Shown here in pieces: positions 33,537 to 45,079 of a stretch of DNA of 64,000 nt. The translations under genes and the position numbers were made by a program. The notes beneath the pieces were generated by a model. It was given only the letters and a program-made list of their open reading frames with translations, made no database searches and had not been told where the DNA came from. Source of the DNA: Fistularia commersonii (lineage: Eukaryota > Chordata > Actinopteri > Syngnathiformes > Fistulariidae); the NCBI GenBank assembly GCA_037954325.1, contig JBBMNZ010000029.1:11567001-11631000 (forward strand), written 5' to 3'. Within the stretch, counting starts at the first letter, position 1, and each line of letters begins with the position of its first letter.

Positions 33537-34443
33537 CATTCTGCCAGTCTGTCCATCACCAATGCAATGAAGAAGAAACTAAGAGCTGATCCCTGATGGT
33601 GTCCTACCTCCACCTTGAACTTCCCTGTTACCCCTACAGCACACCTCAATACTGTCCCACAGCTAGCATACATGTCCTGCTCCAGTCTAACATACTTCTC
33701 TGCTCCAGATTTCCTCATACAATACCAGAGTTCCTCTCTTGGCACCCTGTCATATGCTTTTTCTAGGTCTACAAAAACACAATGCAGCTTCCTTTGACCT
33801 TCTCAGTACTTCTCTATTGGCATTCTCAAAGCAAATATTGGATCTGTAGTACTCTTTCTAGGCATGAAGCAACACTGCTGCTCACTGCTGCCAACCTGTA
33901 CAAATATTTCTCTCCATCCTTACTGTTAAACCAAGCATAAAGGTCATCGTATGTCCTTTGTTTTGCCTTTCTAACTCTGTCTTTGCCTTAAGCTGTATCT
34001 CCTTGTACTCCTGTCTGCTCTCTTCAGTCTCCTCAGTATATCTACTTCTTTGCTTAGCCTTATTACCTTTCCACCTAGTCTCCTGGACACACAGTGTACC
34101 CACCTTCCTTCTCTGCCTCATGTCAACCAACTCTCTACCTTTTCCTGTCATCGCCCCAATATTCAAAGTCCCTCCTCTCAGTCCCAGACTCTTGGCTTTC
34201 CTCTTCTTGCTCTGCTTCTGAACACACCTCCCTCCTCTCCTTCTTCGACCCACAATAGCCCAATTTCCACCTGTACCCCGTAGGTCATTGGCAACAATGG
34301 TGGTCATTTTTAACCCGGGCCTCGACCAATCCGGTATGAGAATCCTGGGTCTGATTAGCATAGTTGATTTTAGCTTGAAGTTTTACTCCGGATGCTCTTC
34401 CTCAGGGAGACACTGCTCCTTGCACCCCTGAGGCTGCATTCCC
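33537..34443 (-). mobile_element. RTE LINE with internal deletions (copy G)
   Basis: The minus strand reads LEQDMYASCGTVLRCAVGVT and GKFKVEVGHHQGSALSFFF (33536-33745), the RT thumb and palm before the active site. It then jumps near 33890 to the endonuclease region and 5' part (LRGGTLNIGAMTGKGRELVD, MRQRRKVGTLCVQETRWKGN, 33882-34361). The 5' end near 34443 shares the TGCAGCCTCAGGGGTGC sequence. The deletion removes most of the RT N-terminal half. Confidence 0.88.
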
Positions 34444-34852
34444 TGACATATGTTTTTAACATTTTTTATATACATATGCACCTAATCATGGAAACTTTAG
34501 TCTAGATAAGGCTGTGAATTACGGTACCAATGGTCAATATGTCAATATGACATATTGACATATTATATGACAGATATATGACGTATTATTAGGTTTGATT
34601 CTCACAATGCGGGATCCAACAGCTTGCCGAACTCACGTGTGCTTTACCTGCACAATGTTTTTTACCTCACTTTATATTCAGATCAATCTATTGACTCAAG
34701 ATGTAACTGGCATCAGAGGCATGCATCCTCATTGAACCGGTGTTTATGCTAATCTCACCTGATTGATAACCATGTTCTTCTTTCTCTCTTCAAAAAAGTT
34801 TCTACTGATCAATAAAAGTAAGCCATTCCTTCCTCTACTCTGACTTCTATAG
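34444..34852. other. Intron end before the PX exon
   Basis: An ATATGACATATTG-like, partly palindromic AT stretch lies at about 34535-34590. The last bases form the acceptor tract before 34853. I see no other feature. Confidence 0.5.
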
Positions 34853-34928
34853 ATGCAGATACTTGACAAGTTCCCAATTGAGGGGGGGCAGAAAGACCCA
34901 AAGAAGAGGATTATTCCCTTTCTCCCAG
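34853..34928 (+). CDS. sh3pxd2a: SH3PXD2A-like PX domain exon (residues ~52-77)
   Basis: This 76-bp exon enters in phase 0 and leaves in phase 1. The acceptor is CTTCTATAG and the donor is CAG/GTATAA. The peptide is MQILDKFPIEGGQKDPKK then RIIPFLPG, the last G completed by the next exon. This is nearly identical to TKS5; the SH3PXD2B paralog has M instead of I in KFPIEGG. The segment includes the proline-containing PX loop next to the lipid pocket. The donor is followed within 7 bp by a very long GT repeat. Confidence 0.96.
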
Positions 34929-34932
34929 GTAT

Positions 34933-34935
<3 letters not shown>

Positions 34936-35023
<88 letters not shown>
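34936..35023 (+). repeat. (GT)44 microsatellite next to 5' splice site
   Basis: An uninterrupted GT run of about 88 bases starts 7 bases downstream of the exon-intron boundary at 34928/34929. GU-rich RNA is a known target of TDP-43 and CELF-type proteins, and such runs near splice sites can change exon inclusion. Whether this one does is unknown. Confidence 0.97.
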
Positions 35024-35024
<1 letters not shown>

Positions 35025-35421
35025 TGACTGTCACCTGTATGTTTTCCTCGTTTATTTCAATTATTTAATTTGTACTTAGGAAATGACACTCACTCCTGGC
35101 TTCTGTTCATGTCCCTCAGCCAGTGGAAGCCAGCAGTGCAAGCATTCAGTCCCTGGTGCATGACTTCAACATGTAACAACAACAATGCCAAGTAGTAATT
35201 TTGGCAATGCTGTCACCCGTAAATTGAACTTATGTTACCGTGGAGTGCATTTTTCTGAGGTCTTAACAGGCTTTTTCAATCATCATCGTCTTTGATGGTG
35301 GGCCACATAAACTGTTACGTGTTATATCTGTAGAGATAGTGTTTTCTTAGGAGTGAATGATTTCTTTGGAGAATTAAATTTAAAAGTTAAGTCAGTCCTA
35401 AAGGGATAATTCTGCTAAGGT
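35024..35421. other. Intronic sequence, nothing recognised
   Basis: Plain noncoding sequence between the GT repeat and the next RTE copy. Confidence 0.5.
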
Positions 35422-37712
35422 GGAGGAAGGCGTGTACGGAAGCAGAGAGAGAAGAGGAAAGGCAAGAGTCTAGGACTGAGAGGAGGGACTTTGAATATTG
35501 GGACTATGGCAGGAAAAGTTTGAGAGTTAGTCGATATGATGCTGAGAAGGAAAGTGGATATACTGTGTGTCCAGGAGACCATGTGGAAAGGTAGTAAGGC
35601 TAGAAGCTCAGGAGCAGGCTTTAAGTTGTACTATCATGGTACTTACAGGAGGAGAAATGGAGTAGGAGTTATCTTGAAGGAGGAGTTTGTTAGTAATGTT
35701 CTGGAGGTGAAAAGAATGTCAGATAGACTTATGAGTCTGAAACTGGAAATTGATGGTGTGGTGCTCAATGTTGTTGGTGGCTATGCCCCACAGGTGGAAT
35801 GTGAATTTGAGGAGAAGGAGAAGTCCTGGAATGAGCTAGATTAAGTGATGCAGAATATCCCCAGAGATGAGAGAGTGGTAATTGGTGCGGACTTAAATAG
35901 GCATGTTGGTGAAGACAATAGAGGGGTGAAGAAGTGATGGGCAGATTTGGTATACAGGATAGGAACGCAGAGGGACAGATGGTGGTTGATTTTGCAAAAA
36001 GGATGGAAATGGCTGTAGTGAACACTTTTTTCCAGAAAAGACAGGAACATAGGGTAACTTATAGGAGCGGAGGTAGGAGCATCCAGGTAGACTACATCTT
36101 ATAGACGAGGTAACCTGAAAGAGATCAGTGAATGCAAAGTAGTTGTAGGTGAGAGTGTAGCCAGACGGCATAGCATGCTGGTTTGTAGAATGACTCTGGT
36201 GACAAGGAAGGTCAAGAGGACGAAGTCAGAGACAAAGTGGTAAAAGCTGAAAAGGGAAGAGTGTTGTATTGTTTTCAAGGAAGACTTGAGAAAGGCTCTG
36301 GGTGCTCAGGGAGAGCCTCCAGATGATAGGACAACAACAGCTAGTGTTATCAGGGAGACAGGTAGAAGAGCACTTGGTGTGTCATCTGGAAGGAAAGTAG
36401 ATTAGGAGACTTGGTGATGAATGAGGAAGTTCAGGTATATATACAGAGAAAGCAGTAAGCAAAGAAGAGGTGGGACTCTGAGAGGACTGAAGAGAACAGA
36501 CAGGAGTACAGGGAGATACAACCTAAGGTAAAGGAAGATGTAGCAAAGGTAAAACAAAGGGCGTACGATGACCTGTATGTCCAGTTGGACAGTAAGGAGG
36601 GAAAGAAGGATCTATACAGGTTGACGAAACAGAGATGTACAACAGGTCCAGATAACTAAGGATAGAGAGGGAAATGTATTGACAGATGCTAGTAGAGTGA
36701 CGGGAAGATGGAGAGAGTACTTTGAAGAGCTGATTAATGTGGGAAATGAAAGAGCCAAAGGTAGAAGAGGTTACTATTGTAGACCACAAAGTAGCAGAGA
36801 TTAGTAGAAGTGAAGTGAGGAAGGCATTGAAGAGGATGAAGAGTGGAAAGGCAGTTGGTTCTGATGATATACCCGTGGAGGTATGGAAGTGTCTAGGAGA
36901 GGCAGCCGTAGAGTTTCTGACTAGATTATTTAACAGGCTCTTAGAGAGTGAGAAGATGCCTGAAGAATGGAGACGGAGTGTGATGGTGCCAATTAGTAAG
37001 AATAAGGGGGATGTGCAGAATTGCGGCACCTATAGAGGGATAAAGTTAACGAGCCATACGATGAAGTTTCAGGAAAGAGTAGTAGAAACAGAAGTCAGCA
37101 TTTGTGAACAGTAGTATGGCTTCATGCCTAGAAAGAGTACTACAGATGCAGTATTTGCTTTGACAATGCTAATAGAGAAGTACAGAGACGGCCAAAGGGA
37201 GCTGCATTATGTTTTGTAGACCTAAAAAAAGCATATGACAGGGTGTCAAGAGAGGAACTCTGGTTTTGTATGAGGAAATTAGGAGTGCAAAGAAGTATGT
37301 TAGACTGGTACAGGACATGTATGCTGTGAGACAGTGGTGTGGTTTGCTGTAGGGGTAACGGAGAAGTTCAAGGTGGAGGTGGGACTCCATCAGGAATCAG
37401 CTCTGAGCCACTTTGTGTTTGCACTGGTAATGGACAGGCTGACAAATGAGGTTAGACAGGAATCTCCATGGACCATGACTGAGATAGTTTGGTCATGTAC
37501 AAAGGAGGGATAGTGAATATATTGGTAGACGGATGCTGAAATTAGAGCTGGCGGGCAGGAGGTCTCGAGGGAGACCAAAGAGAAGATTTATGGGCATAAT
37601 GAGAGGGGATATGAAAGTAGTTGGTATAAGAGAGGATACCGAGAATAGGGTTAAATGGAGAAAGTTGATTTGCTGTGGTGACCCGTGAAGGGAAAAGCTG
37701 AAAGCAGAAGAA
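35422..37712 (+). mobile_element. RTE LINE, mostly complete with one deletion (copy H)
   Basis: Endonuclease: RRKVDILCVQETMWKGSKAR, GFKLYYHGTYRRRNGVGVIL and LNVVGGYAPQVECEFEEKEK (35536-35844). RT N-terminal block: VDHKVAEISRSEVRKALKRM, KSGKAVGSDDIPVEVWKCLG and WRRSVMVPISKNKG (36737-37114). A deletion near 37480 joins the palm (the PWTM residues just before FADD) directly to EIVWSCTKEG-like 3' sequence, removing the active site and about 500 bp. The 3' end at about 37712 is GTGACCCGTGAAGG followed by AAG triplets. The frame is broken in several places. Confidence 0.9.
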
Positions 37713-38139
37713 GAAGAAGAAGTTCTAACTGTAAATTGACAAGTAATTCAATTATCAAATGTGCAAGTACTCAGAAGACAGTTTTAATTGTGTACTATAC
37801 ATATACTAATACTTAAGGGATACTTATACCGATACTAATGCGGATATGGAGCAGGGTAGTTATCTTCGTGTTACTTCGGTAAAGGTACGACAGTTGATCA
37901 CTCTTTCACTTCTCCTTTTGAAACAGACTCAATACTGTACCACCTGAAGTCTTAAGAAACGAGAACAAAAAAAAGAAAAAAAATTGCATTTTGAACTGGT
38001 TTCCTCCATTATCCTCAAATTTTTGATAGCTTTAGATTGTGTTTTAATTAACATTCAAACATTCAATTTTGATTAAGAAGATGAAAAAAAAAGATGTCAG
38101 GATGTTTATCTGATGTTTTCTTTAATTTTCCTATGGATG
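37713..38139. other. Intronic sequence, A-rich
   Basis: I find no gene or repeat apart from A-rich runs near 37970 and 38085. Confidence 0.5.
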
Positions 38140-38405
38140 TCTGTACATTGAGGGACACAGGTTGGATGCAACAGTGAATGCTCTTGCCACCCTGGTTTGA
38201 TTGTGATGGGCCTTTCTTTGGGGAGTTTGCATGCTCCCTCTGTATCCTTTGCTTCCTCCTACAATTGAAAAACCTTCAGCAGGTTTATTAAAGACTCGCC
38301 ATTGCCAAGGCGTGTGAATAAGAGAGTGAGAAGTTGTATGTCTCTAAATCTGACCCTGTGATCGACTGGTAATTTTTCTGACAGCAGGTTAAGTGGTATA
38401 GGTAA
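38140..38405 (+). repeat. Degenerate fish SINE (DANA/Mermaid-like)
   Basis: Weak but ordered matches to the copy at 59865-60150: GGGGAGTTTGCATGCTCCCT, then a TTCCTCCTACA block in place of TTCCTCCCACAG, a GTGTGAATAAGAGAGTGAG region, and CTGACCCTGTGATCGACTGG. It is heavily decayed, with no target duplication visible. Confidence 0.6.
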
Positions 38406-39043
38406 TGAATTAGTCAATGAACGTTTATACATTTTCCAGGTAATTTCTTATCAATATAGTATTTCCATCGCAATTCCACCTTGAAATGATCAAAAGATGC
38501 AATCAAGAATTTCAAGCTCAAGAATAGCTTTTTGCATTCAAATGAATGATGCATTTAACCTTCTCCAGGCAGATGTTGCAGATTTGCGACAGCCAAATAT
38601 CAGATTTTTCCTGCAACTACAACTTAGTTTGAGCCTGAGAGGGTTAAAGGTGAAGAAGTACGCGATTTCCAGATTTTAAAGCCTCTAATGAGCAAAACCA
38701 CTTCCACTGGGGACCTATGGCAAATGTAGATGTAACTGTAGATGTCTTTGACCCGTCTGTCTTTAAATACCCTGCTTGACATTAGCCATTGATGAGGAAA
38801 TATCTTGAAATATCTGACCAGGGTATAAATCCGGTTTCTCGTTTAGAGTGTCACACATTGGTGCTTTTCGATCCCATTTTTACATCACTGACATCTAGTG
38901 GTGGGCCTCAGTAAGTCACTCACGCTTGTCTGCACTGTGTCTGAGCCTCCTTTGCTTGTGTCCAATATTAACGTTGCCCTTCATGTCTCTCATCACCTTT
39001 TCTTTTTCTGTACCACTATCTTTCTCCGTTCCCTCCCTCCTAG
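38406..39043. other. Intron end before the third PX exon
   Basis: Noncoding sequence ending in the pyrimidine tract and acceptor of the exon at 39044. ACATCTAGTGGTGGGC at about 38890 resembles a reversed CTCF core but is weaker than the two motifs I list. Confidence 0.5.
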
Positions 39044-39120
39044 GCAAAATCCTGTTTCGAAGGAGTCATGTGAGAGATGTGGCCATGAAAAGGCTGCGTT
39101 TCATCGACGACTATTGCAGG
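39044..39120 (+). CDS. sh3pxd2a: SH3PXD2A-like PX domain exon (residues ~77-102)
   Basis: This 77-bp exon enters in phase 1 and leaves in phase 0. The acceptor is CTCCCTCCTAG and the donor AGG/GTAAAG. With the G carried over from the previous exon it encodes GKILFRRSHVRDVAMKRL and RFIDDYCR. It matches TKS5 GKILFRRSHIRDVAVKRL and keeps the second lipid-contacting arginine (Arg93 in human, in the KRL motif). The intron before it is 4.1 kb, the one after it 1.4 kb. Confidence 0.96.
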
Positions 39121-39841
39121 GTAAAGACTTCTTCTGTTAACATCCTTCATTGTGTCACGAGGGAATAACCACCAGCCTCTGAGGGATTAAAAGTCACAGC
39201 CATACTGTCCTTTTCACATGCAACAGTTCCAATGCAGACGTAACTATTTGGAAAAGTTATTGTCATTCTTCGACTTCATAGTGTGATTTTGTAATGGAAA
39301 ATTTCAAAGGATCTTTAGTTAGTCAGAGAAGTACGAGTTTCATTGGACTCTTCAGTCACTGAAAGACTGAGTGATGGAAGTTCAATCCACTTATCCACTT
39401 CGTTTTGCTTCCACTTATCATATCACTGAACCAGAGTCTGATGCAGATGCAGGGTTTCAGACACAGGTAGAGGGAGGGGGCTTGCTGGTGCATAAACAAT
39501 CAATTTAAAAGCCTGTTTTTGCCATAATTATATGGAGAAAAAAAATCATGATTTCAACTATTCAAAATAGCAAAAAATTAACTTTTTTTTATTTAATGAA
39601 AGAGACAATATATTTTTTTTAAAACAATCAAAAATGCTGAAATAAATGCAGATTTGCGAATCAGTCTTTGTTTGAGTTTTAAAACTGCCTGACTAAATGT
39701 CCAAATTGTTAAGCAATTCAATTGCCGCTAGCAACAAATATGCAATGAAAGCAATTAAAACTGCCCTTGAAGGACCATAGAATATTTAATAAATGGTACA
39801 AGGCCAGCTAATTCTAAGACATGTGATAAATATACTATCTA
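39121..39841. other. Intronic sequence, nothing recognised
   Basis: Noncoding, with A/T-rich runs at 39540-39620. No feature is seen. Confidence 0.5.
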
Positions 39842-40050
39842 TTCATTCATTCTCTCCTGCTTATCTGGAGTTGGGTCGTGGGGGGCAGCAGCCGGAGCAG
39901 TGAGGCCCAGACCTCCTTCTTCCCCGCAACAAAGTCCAGCTCCTCTGGGGGGACCCCGAGGCATTCCCAAGCCCAGCCTGGGGACATAGTCTCTCCAGTG
40001 TGTCCTGGTCTTCTTCTCGATCTCCTCCCAGAAGGACATGTCCGAAATAG
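39842..40050 (-). mobile_element. Non-LTR LINE 3' end, second LINE family
   Basis: The minus strand shows, across its frames, CPSGRRSRRRPGHTGET and PPEELDFVAGKKEVWASLLR, the last coding block and 3' tail of a fish LINE that ends in a GCTTATC(C/T)GG-type sequence followed by ATTCATTC repeats. It is the same family as the larger copy at 42715-43975. I cannot fix the clade from this window. It lies in the 1.4-kb intron between two PX exons. Confidence 0.78.
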
Positions 40051-40497
40051 AAGGAAGGAATGATCCCAATACCCAAACAACCTGAAATCACAAATCTTTA
40101 GTCATTGTGAGCCAGCTGTATTGTGCCATGTTCCTCACTTCCTACATCCTGTTTATGAGGCCAATGACTGGGAGGAGAGCAATTATTAAGAGGATGCTGC
40201 TCTCACAAGATAGTAGGATGCAGAGTCCAGCTGTGGGAATCTTGTGACCAACTGCCTCTGCAACCACCAACAGGCCCTTAAATAACATTATCACGTGATG
40301 AGAGTGTGCATCAAGGTGCAAAACATCATTAAATATGGATGTTTAGTCACAAATATGAGCCTCACTGCAGAGTTGGCTTTGTTTGCTCTGCTTATCCCTA
40401 ATCAAAATCATGTAAACGTGAGAGTATTTATTACTTCGGCCATTATTGAGGAATATAATGCAAAATGGATCCTCTAACCCAAGACTTGTCTCAACAG
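40051..40497. other. Intron end before the fourth PX exon
   Basis: Noncoding. The acceptor CTCAACAG ends at 40497. Confidence 0.5.
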
Positions 40498-40589
40498 GCG
40501 CTGGTGCGTCTCCCTCCTCAGATTTCTCAGAGTGAGGAAGTGCTGCGTTTCTTTGAGACTAAAACTGAGGACATCAACCCCCCGGTGGA
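40498..40589 (+). CDS. sh3pxd2a: SH3PXD2A-like PX domain C-terminal exon
   Basis: This 92-bp exon enters in phase 0 and leaves in phase 2; the donor is GGA/GTGAGT. It encodes ALVRLPPQISQSEEVLRFFE and TKTEDINPPV, then the first two bases of a glutamate codon. The TKS5 match is ALVRLPPHISQ and the VFRFFEARPEDVNPPKE region; LVRLPP here supports the A paralog over B (LIQLPP). This forms the last helices of the PX domain. A 17-kb intron follows. Confidence 0.96.
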
Positions 40590-42714
40590 GTGAGTACCTA
40601 ATGTACACTGTATCATATTGAGCTTACTTGTAGTACACATGCATACACACAAAACCAACACATACAGTCAGTCATGTTTAAATGCTGACGTCGCTGAGAA
40701 AGCAGCATGAAGACGCCATGTCCATCAAATTGTCTTATTTCTCTCTGGTTGCTATGGTAAGGTTTCTTCCCAGAAATCACCGGGTGTGGGGGTGAGGGAG
40801 TACATGCAGATTGCTTATATTGCGACTATAATAATAAAAGTGAATCCACTGTGTAGATCCACCTCTTCCCCTTTGGAAAGAAAGTTTCTGTCTGACGTCT
40901 GTTTTTTACTCATTTTGCTAGCTCATTGGTTACATTTTTGGCGCTCAAGTGACCAAGATGTAACCTAGAGATTCTGGTCATTTATCAAAATAAAAGATTT
41001 TTCAAAATAAAGATTTTTCAGACTCAGATAATAAATCCAACGAAAATAATTGAATATTTCTTGTGCGGCGTGGTACCAATTGGTCCATGGACTGGTAGAT
41101 CCATGGCCCGGGGGTTGGGGACCATTATTCTAGAAAGTTGATGGTCAGTCCCAAAAGTCCTCTATGTTATTGTAAATGCAGTATTCGAAGTGCTCATCCT
41201 TCAAAGACCTTTCAATGACCAAACACAGATGCCTTTTTCCAGTAAAGGTGGTCTCAAGGCCCAGTTGACTATGGATTGGTGTATTTGGGAGTAAAAATAT
41301 TACAATACAAATTAATTATGTTTCATTCTGGAGCAGATTTCAACACAGGATGTTGTTTAATATTTTGAAACAGCCAGCTTCACTGAAGAACAATATAAAG
41401 CCAGAACCCTGAAGTTTTAACATTGATAAAAGCACTCTTTCCTCGTTCCTTTTTTTAAAAGAAGGGATTTTTTAAAAACTCTTCTTGTCTCATGGACTCT
41501 TCTTATCTATCTAGTATCAGTGAACAACTTTCTATGTATCATCTTATTAAACTACATGGAATCAGCTTAACAGCTCAAGGTTAAGATACGATGACCTCCC
41601 TGCTCTGCTTTCATGCAGAAATAAATATTTGTCAGAGTTTCAATAGTTTGTTTGATCACTTTACCCCAGTGTAGGAGACAGTTGGACCCATAATAAGGGT
41701 AGTACATTTTGTGTTCAGTATGAAATTGCTCACTTGATTACTGTATTAAGCAGTGCAGCTCATTTACCAGTAATAATAATGCATTTGTGTGGCTCCGTTC
41801 CTGTAAAATCTCGAGATGTCTTATATATTATTTCTGGTAAAAATTTTTGTATCACTACTTTTTTATATTCTTGATGGTCAAATCACAGAACCAGAAAAAG
41901 GAAAGAAAAAAAAGTTAGGAATAAGTAAAGGCGACATCACAGTTACAGTACATGACAGTTGATTTCTACAGACATATTGTCATGGGGATATTTAACACGC
42001 CAAATACAGACTGTTTCTAACTGAGCCTGAGCAGCAGAGATATGCTAATTGAAATTCACAAGATGCGACAGACAATGTCTCAAGCCTCAAACAATCACTC
42101 ATATTATGCTGATAAAATGTGGAGTCATTGAATATTTTGATGAATCTGTTGGAGGTCTTGCGGGGCGTTTCAAGACTAGCACTCACTTTTCTGCACCTGT
42201 TGTGGAAAATAGACAGTTTTTGTGTGTGGTGTAATTTCATGCTGGTCCTGTGGCAGCAGCAGACTGCTTGTGAACTGCATCTAGTTTGTTGTATTAAAGC
42301 TCTGACATGGTGGGCATCAGAATCTTTCTCTTGAAATTAATGAAAGAAAAAAAACTCAGCAGGCTGAGCTTTGCATTCTGGTTTTTGGAGTTATGATTTT
42401 TTTTTTAAAGATTGCCCAGTTAATGGGTAGTAAGACATCATAATAAAGCATCATAAAGCTTGACTCGACTCGTGTCAGAGCTGGATTGGATGGACGCCTT
42501 TCATTCTCTAACAATAATGTTAATCCATGTCATAAATTTAGCTTATTCCTCACAACACTTGAATTTTTTTTTCAAATTCAATGGAATTGCTCTCTCATTT
42601 TAAGACAAATGAATGTTACTGATATTAAGTTTATTTTGAACTGATTTTAATTTTAACAGGTTTTTTTTTTCCCTCTCTGACTTTTTCTGCATTTTTTTCT
42701 GAATTTTGAGGGTG
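40590..42714. other. Start of the 17-kb intron; mostly unassigned
   Basis: I find no gene. One hAT end fragment lies at 41035-41125. Frames of 60-80 codons near 42000-42330 have no motif. A-rich runs occur at about 41910 and 42340. Confidence 0.5.
41035..41125 (-). mobile_element. hAT-like terminal fragment
   Basis: In reverse complement the end reads GGTCCCCAACCCCCGGGCCA, with GGATCTACCAGTCCATGGAC and later CGCACAAGAAATATTCAATT. This resembles one terminus of a common fish hAT family that begins CAGGGGTCCCCAACC. Only one end is present and no target duplication can be checked. Confidence 0.6.
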
Positions 42715-43975
42715 TTTAGGGTGAGTCGGGTCACAGGGGCAGCAGAAAGAGCAATGAGGCCCAGGCCTCCCTCTCCCCCGCCACATGATCCAGCTCATCT
42801 GGGGGGGAACCCAAGGTTTTCCCAGGCCAGCCTGAAGACATAGTCTCTGCAGCGTGTCTTTGGTCTTCCCCGGGTCTCCTCCCAGATGGACATGCCTAGA
42901 ATACCTCCCCCGGGAGGCGTCAGGAGGCATCCTGCCCGAGCCATCTCATCTAACTCCTTTCCATGCGGAGGAACAGCGGCTCTACTCCAAGCTCCTCCTG
43001 GATGACCGAACTTTTCACAGGGAGAGTCCGGCCAACCGATGGAGAAAACTAATTTTGGCTTCTTCAATCCGCAATCTCATTCTTTTGGTCATTACCCACA
43101 GCTCCTGACCATGAAACTGGGAATGAGGATCAACCGGTAAATTGAGAACTTTGCCCTCTGGCTCAGCTCCCTCTTTACCACACCAGACTGGTACAGAGTA
43201 CACATCACTGCAGACGCCCCACCGATCCGCTTGTCAATCTCCTGCTCCATCGTCCCCTCACTCTTGAACAAGACCCCAACATACTTGAACTCCTCTACAT
43301 GGGGCAGAACTTCTTGATTGTTCCACCGGTTTCTGGTTGAGTGCTATGGTCTCGGATTTGGAGGTGCTGATCCTCATCCTGGCCACTTCACACTCGGCTG
43401 CGAACAGCTCCAGTGAAAGCTGGAGATCATGACCTGATGAAGCCCACAGAAACATATCATCTGCAAAAAAGGAGTGCCGCGATCCTGCAGCCACCAAACC
43501 AGATCCCCTCAACGCCCTGGCTGCGCCTCGAAATTCTGTGCATTAAAGGTATGAACAGAATCAGTGACAAAGGGCAGCCCTGGCAGTCTAACTCTCACTG
43601 GAAACGGGTCAGACTTACAACCGACAATGCGGACAAAGCTCCGACACCGATCACACAGGGACCAATGCCCATATGATAGGGATTGGTACCCCATACTCCC
43701 GGAGCACCCCTGACAGGATTTCCCGCGGGACAGGGTCGAATGCCTTCTCCAGATCCACAAAACACATGGAGACTGGTTGGGTCCCTCGAGGACCCTAACG
43801 AGGGTATCGAGCTGGTCCACTTTTCCATGGCCAGGACAAAAACCTCACTGTTTCTCCTGGATCTGAGGTTCAACGACCTAGCAGACCCTCTTCTCCAGTG
43901 CCTCTGAATAGACCTCACCAGGCTGAGGAGTGTGATCCTCCTGTAGTTTGAGCACACCCTCTGATCCCCCTTTTT
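42715..43975 (-). mobile_element. Non-LTR LINE, RT C-terminal half (second LINE family)
   Basis: Minus-strand frames give, from right to left, NYRRITLLSLV (43595-43957), the palm with FADDMFLWASSGHDLQLSLE and FAAECEVARMRISTSKSET (43258-43512), HGQELWVMTKRMRLRIEEA and ISFLHRLAGLSL (43015-43203), then GDPGKTKDTLQRLCLQAG and the end (42631-42930). The FADD active site is intact, but the frame is broken between blocks. The 3' end matches the fragment at 39842-40050. The RT N-terminal half and the endonuclease are missing. Confidence 0.85.
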
Positions 43976-43984
43976 AAAAAGGGG

Positions 43985-44997
43985 GGCTGATGTTGAGTCT
44001 TTGCTGTTCGTTCAAAGCCAAATCCATCCTGGACATCCCAAATGTTTTTTGCGCGAAATGACTTTGAATGTGAGTGGCCGACCACTCATGTTTGATTAGG
44101 CTTCTTTGCAGATTCTTCAGTTCACAATATCCCATTTGACTCCAGACATTGTCAGAAGTTGAGAAAAGAAGGCAGGAAAAGCAGAAAAGGTGCTTTCTTA
44201 CTGGACATCCACACAGCCAACATTTTCGTGTGTACCACTCTGTTTGAAAAGACTGAGTCTTCTGTCTTGTAGTCTGAAGCAAATCTGTTAGCGCCGGCGT
44301 CAGTTTTCCCTTACTTATCATCTCCTGCTTCTTTCAGTTTAGCTCTGTAATCCTTTTGGAAATAAAGCCAAGCAAGAGGAAAAAATAACTGGATGGCTGC
44401 ACTTGACTTGCTAACTGTTTACAGTTGCTTGCTATTGCAAATTGTATTATTCTTTAGCCGAGTAGTAAAAAGGATCCCTGGGATCACCAGTGCCCCCTAC
44501 CATGAGGCCCCATCACTGCTTGCCTCACGTAGTGTGTCTTCGCTGCCGCGTTACGATCTCTCGGCACGAGAAACGGGTTACAGTTGTTGACGAAAAAAAT
44601 TATACATTCAGCTAAAGTATGGTTATTTAGTTCATACATTAGTGCTTGAAGTGTTTGGAAATTGTAATAGTGACATCCACAGAGACAGCGATACGGTCTC
44701 AGCCGCATAGCACGGCAGCGCAGTTAGCAGAATCATTGCGCAATCCATAGTGGGCTCCGCTGGCTGCCGTGTCACCGCACATCTCCTCTTCATATTTAAA
44801 CGGTAAATGTGATTTTTTTTTCAGCGACTTTGGAAAAAAAACAACTAAAAATGGTGAAGTTAGGTGTAAATAACTAAGGTACAAATCCCTGAATAAATAG
44901 AGCCATTCATTTAATTTTTTCATTGTAAATATTTGTCTTTCCATGATGCCAGGTGAGGCCCGGCCTCATCTGCCTCTACTGACTGCACGTCACTGCA
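43985..44997 (-). mobile_element. hAT (ZMYM1-like) transposon, one end and N-terminus
   Basis: The right end in reverse complement reads CAGTGACGTGCAGTCAGTAG, followed by AGGCCGGGCCTCACC, as expected for this hAT group. The transposase start lies to its left on the minus strand (43974-44321). The left end is cut at about 43985, where the LINE fragment lies against it, so only the 5' half is left. Confidence 0.78.
43990..44321 (-). pseudogene. hAT transposase N-terminal TTF zinc finger
   Basis: A continuous minus-strand frame reads KGKLTPALTDLLQTTRQKTQ, then FQTEWYTRKCWLCGCPVRKH, LFCFSCLLFSTSDNVWSQMG and SLIKHEWSATHIQSHFAQKT. The cysteine/histidine pattern C-x-C, C-F-x-C-L-L-F and H-x(4)-H is the TTF-type zinc finger of ZMYM1-like hAT transposases. 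It is the best-kept hAT coding piece in the window but is truncated after LALNEQQRLNI. It is not a host gene, because it is joined to a hAT terminus. Confidence 0.82.
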
Positions 44998-45079
44998 ACA
45001 CACACTCAGATCTTAACCCGCTTCCTGATCACTGGTACTTGTAAGCATTGCACTCCCTAACACTGTCATGCGAATCATA

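Noticed and set aside
36523..37029. 168-codon minus strand frame
   Set aside because: It is the shadow of the + strand RTE RT domain; the + reading has the RT motifs.
38886..38905. Third CTCF-like site (reversed CATCTAGTGGTGGGC)
   Set aside because: It departs from the core at more positions than the other two and I could not separate it from chance.
43974..44321. Host ZMYM-type zinc finger gene
   Set aside because: The frame is single, truncated and linked to a hAT terminus at 44997, so a transposon origin is simpler.
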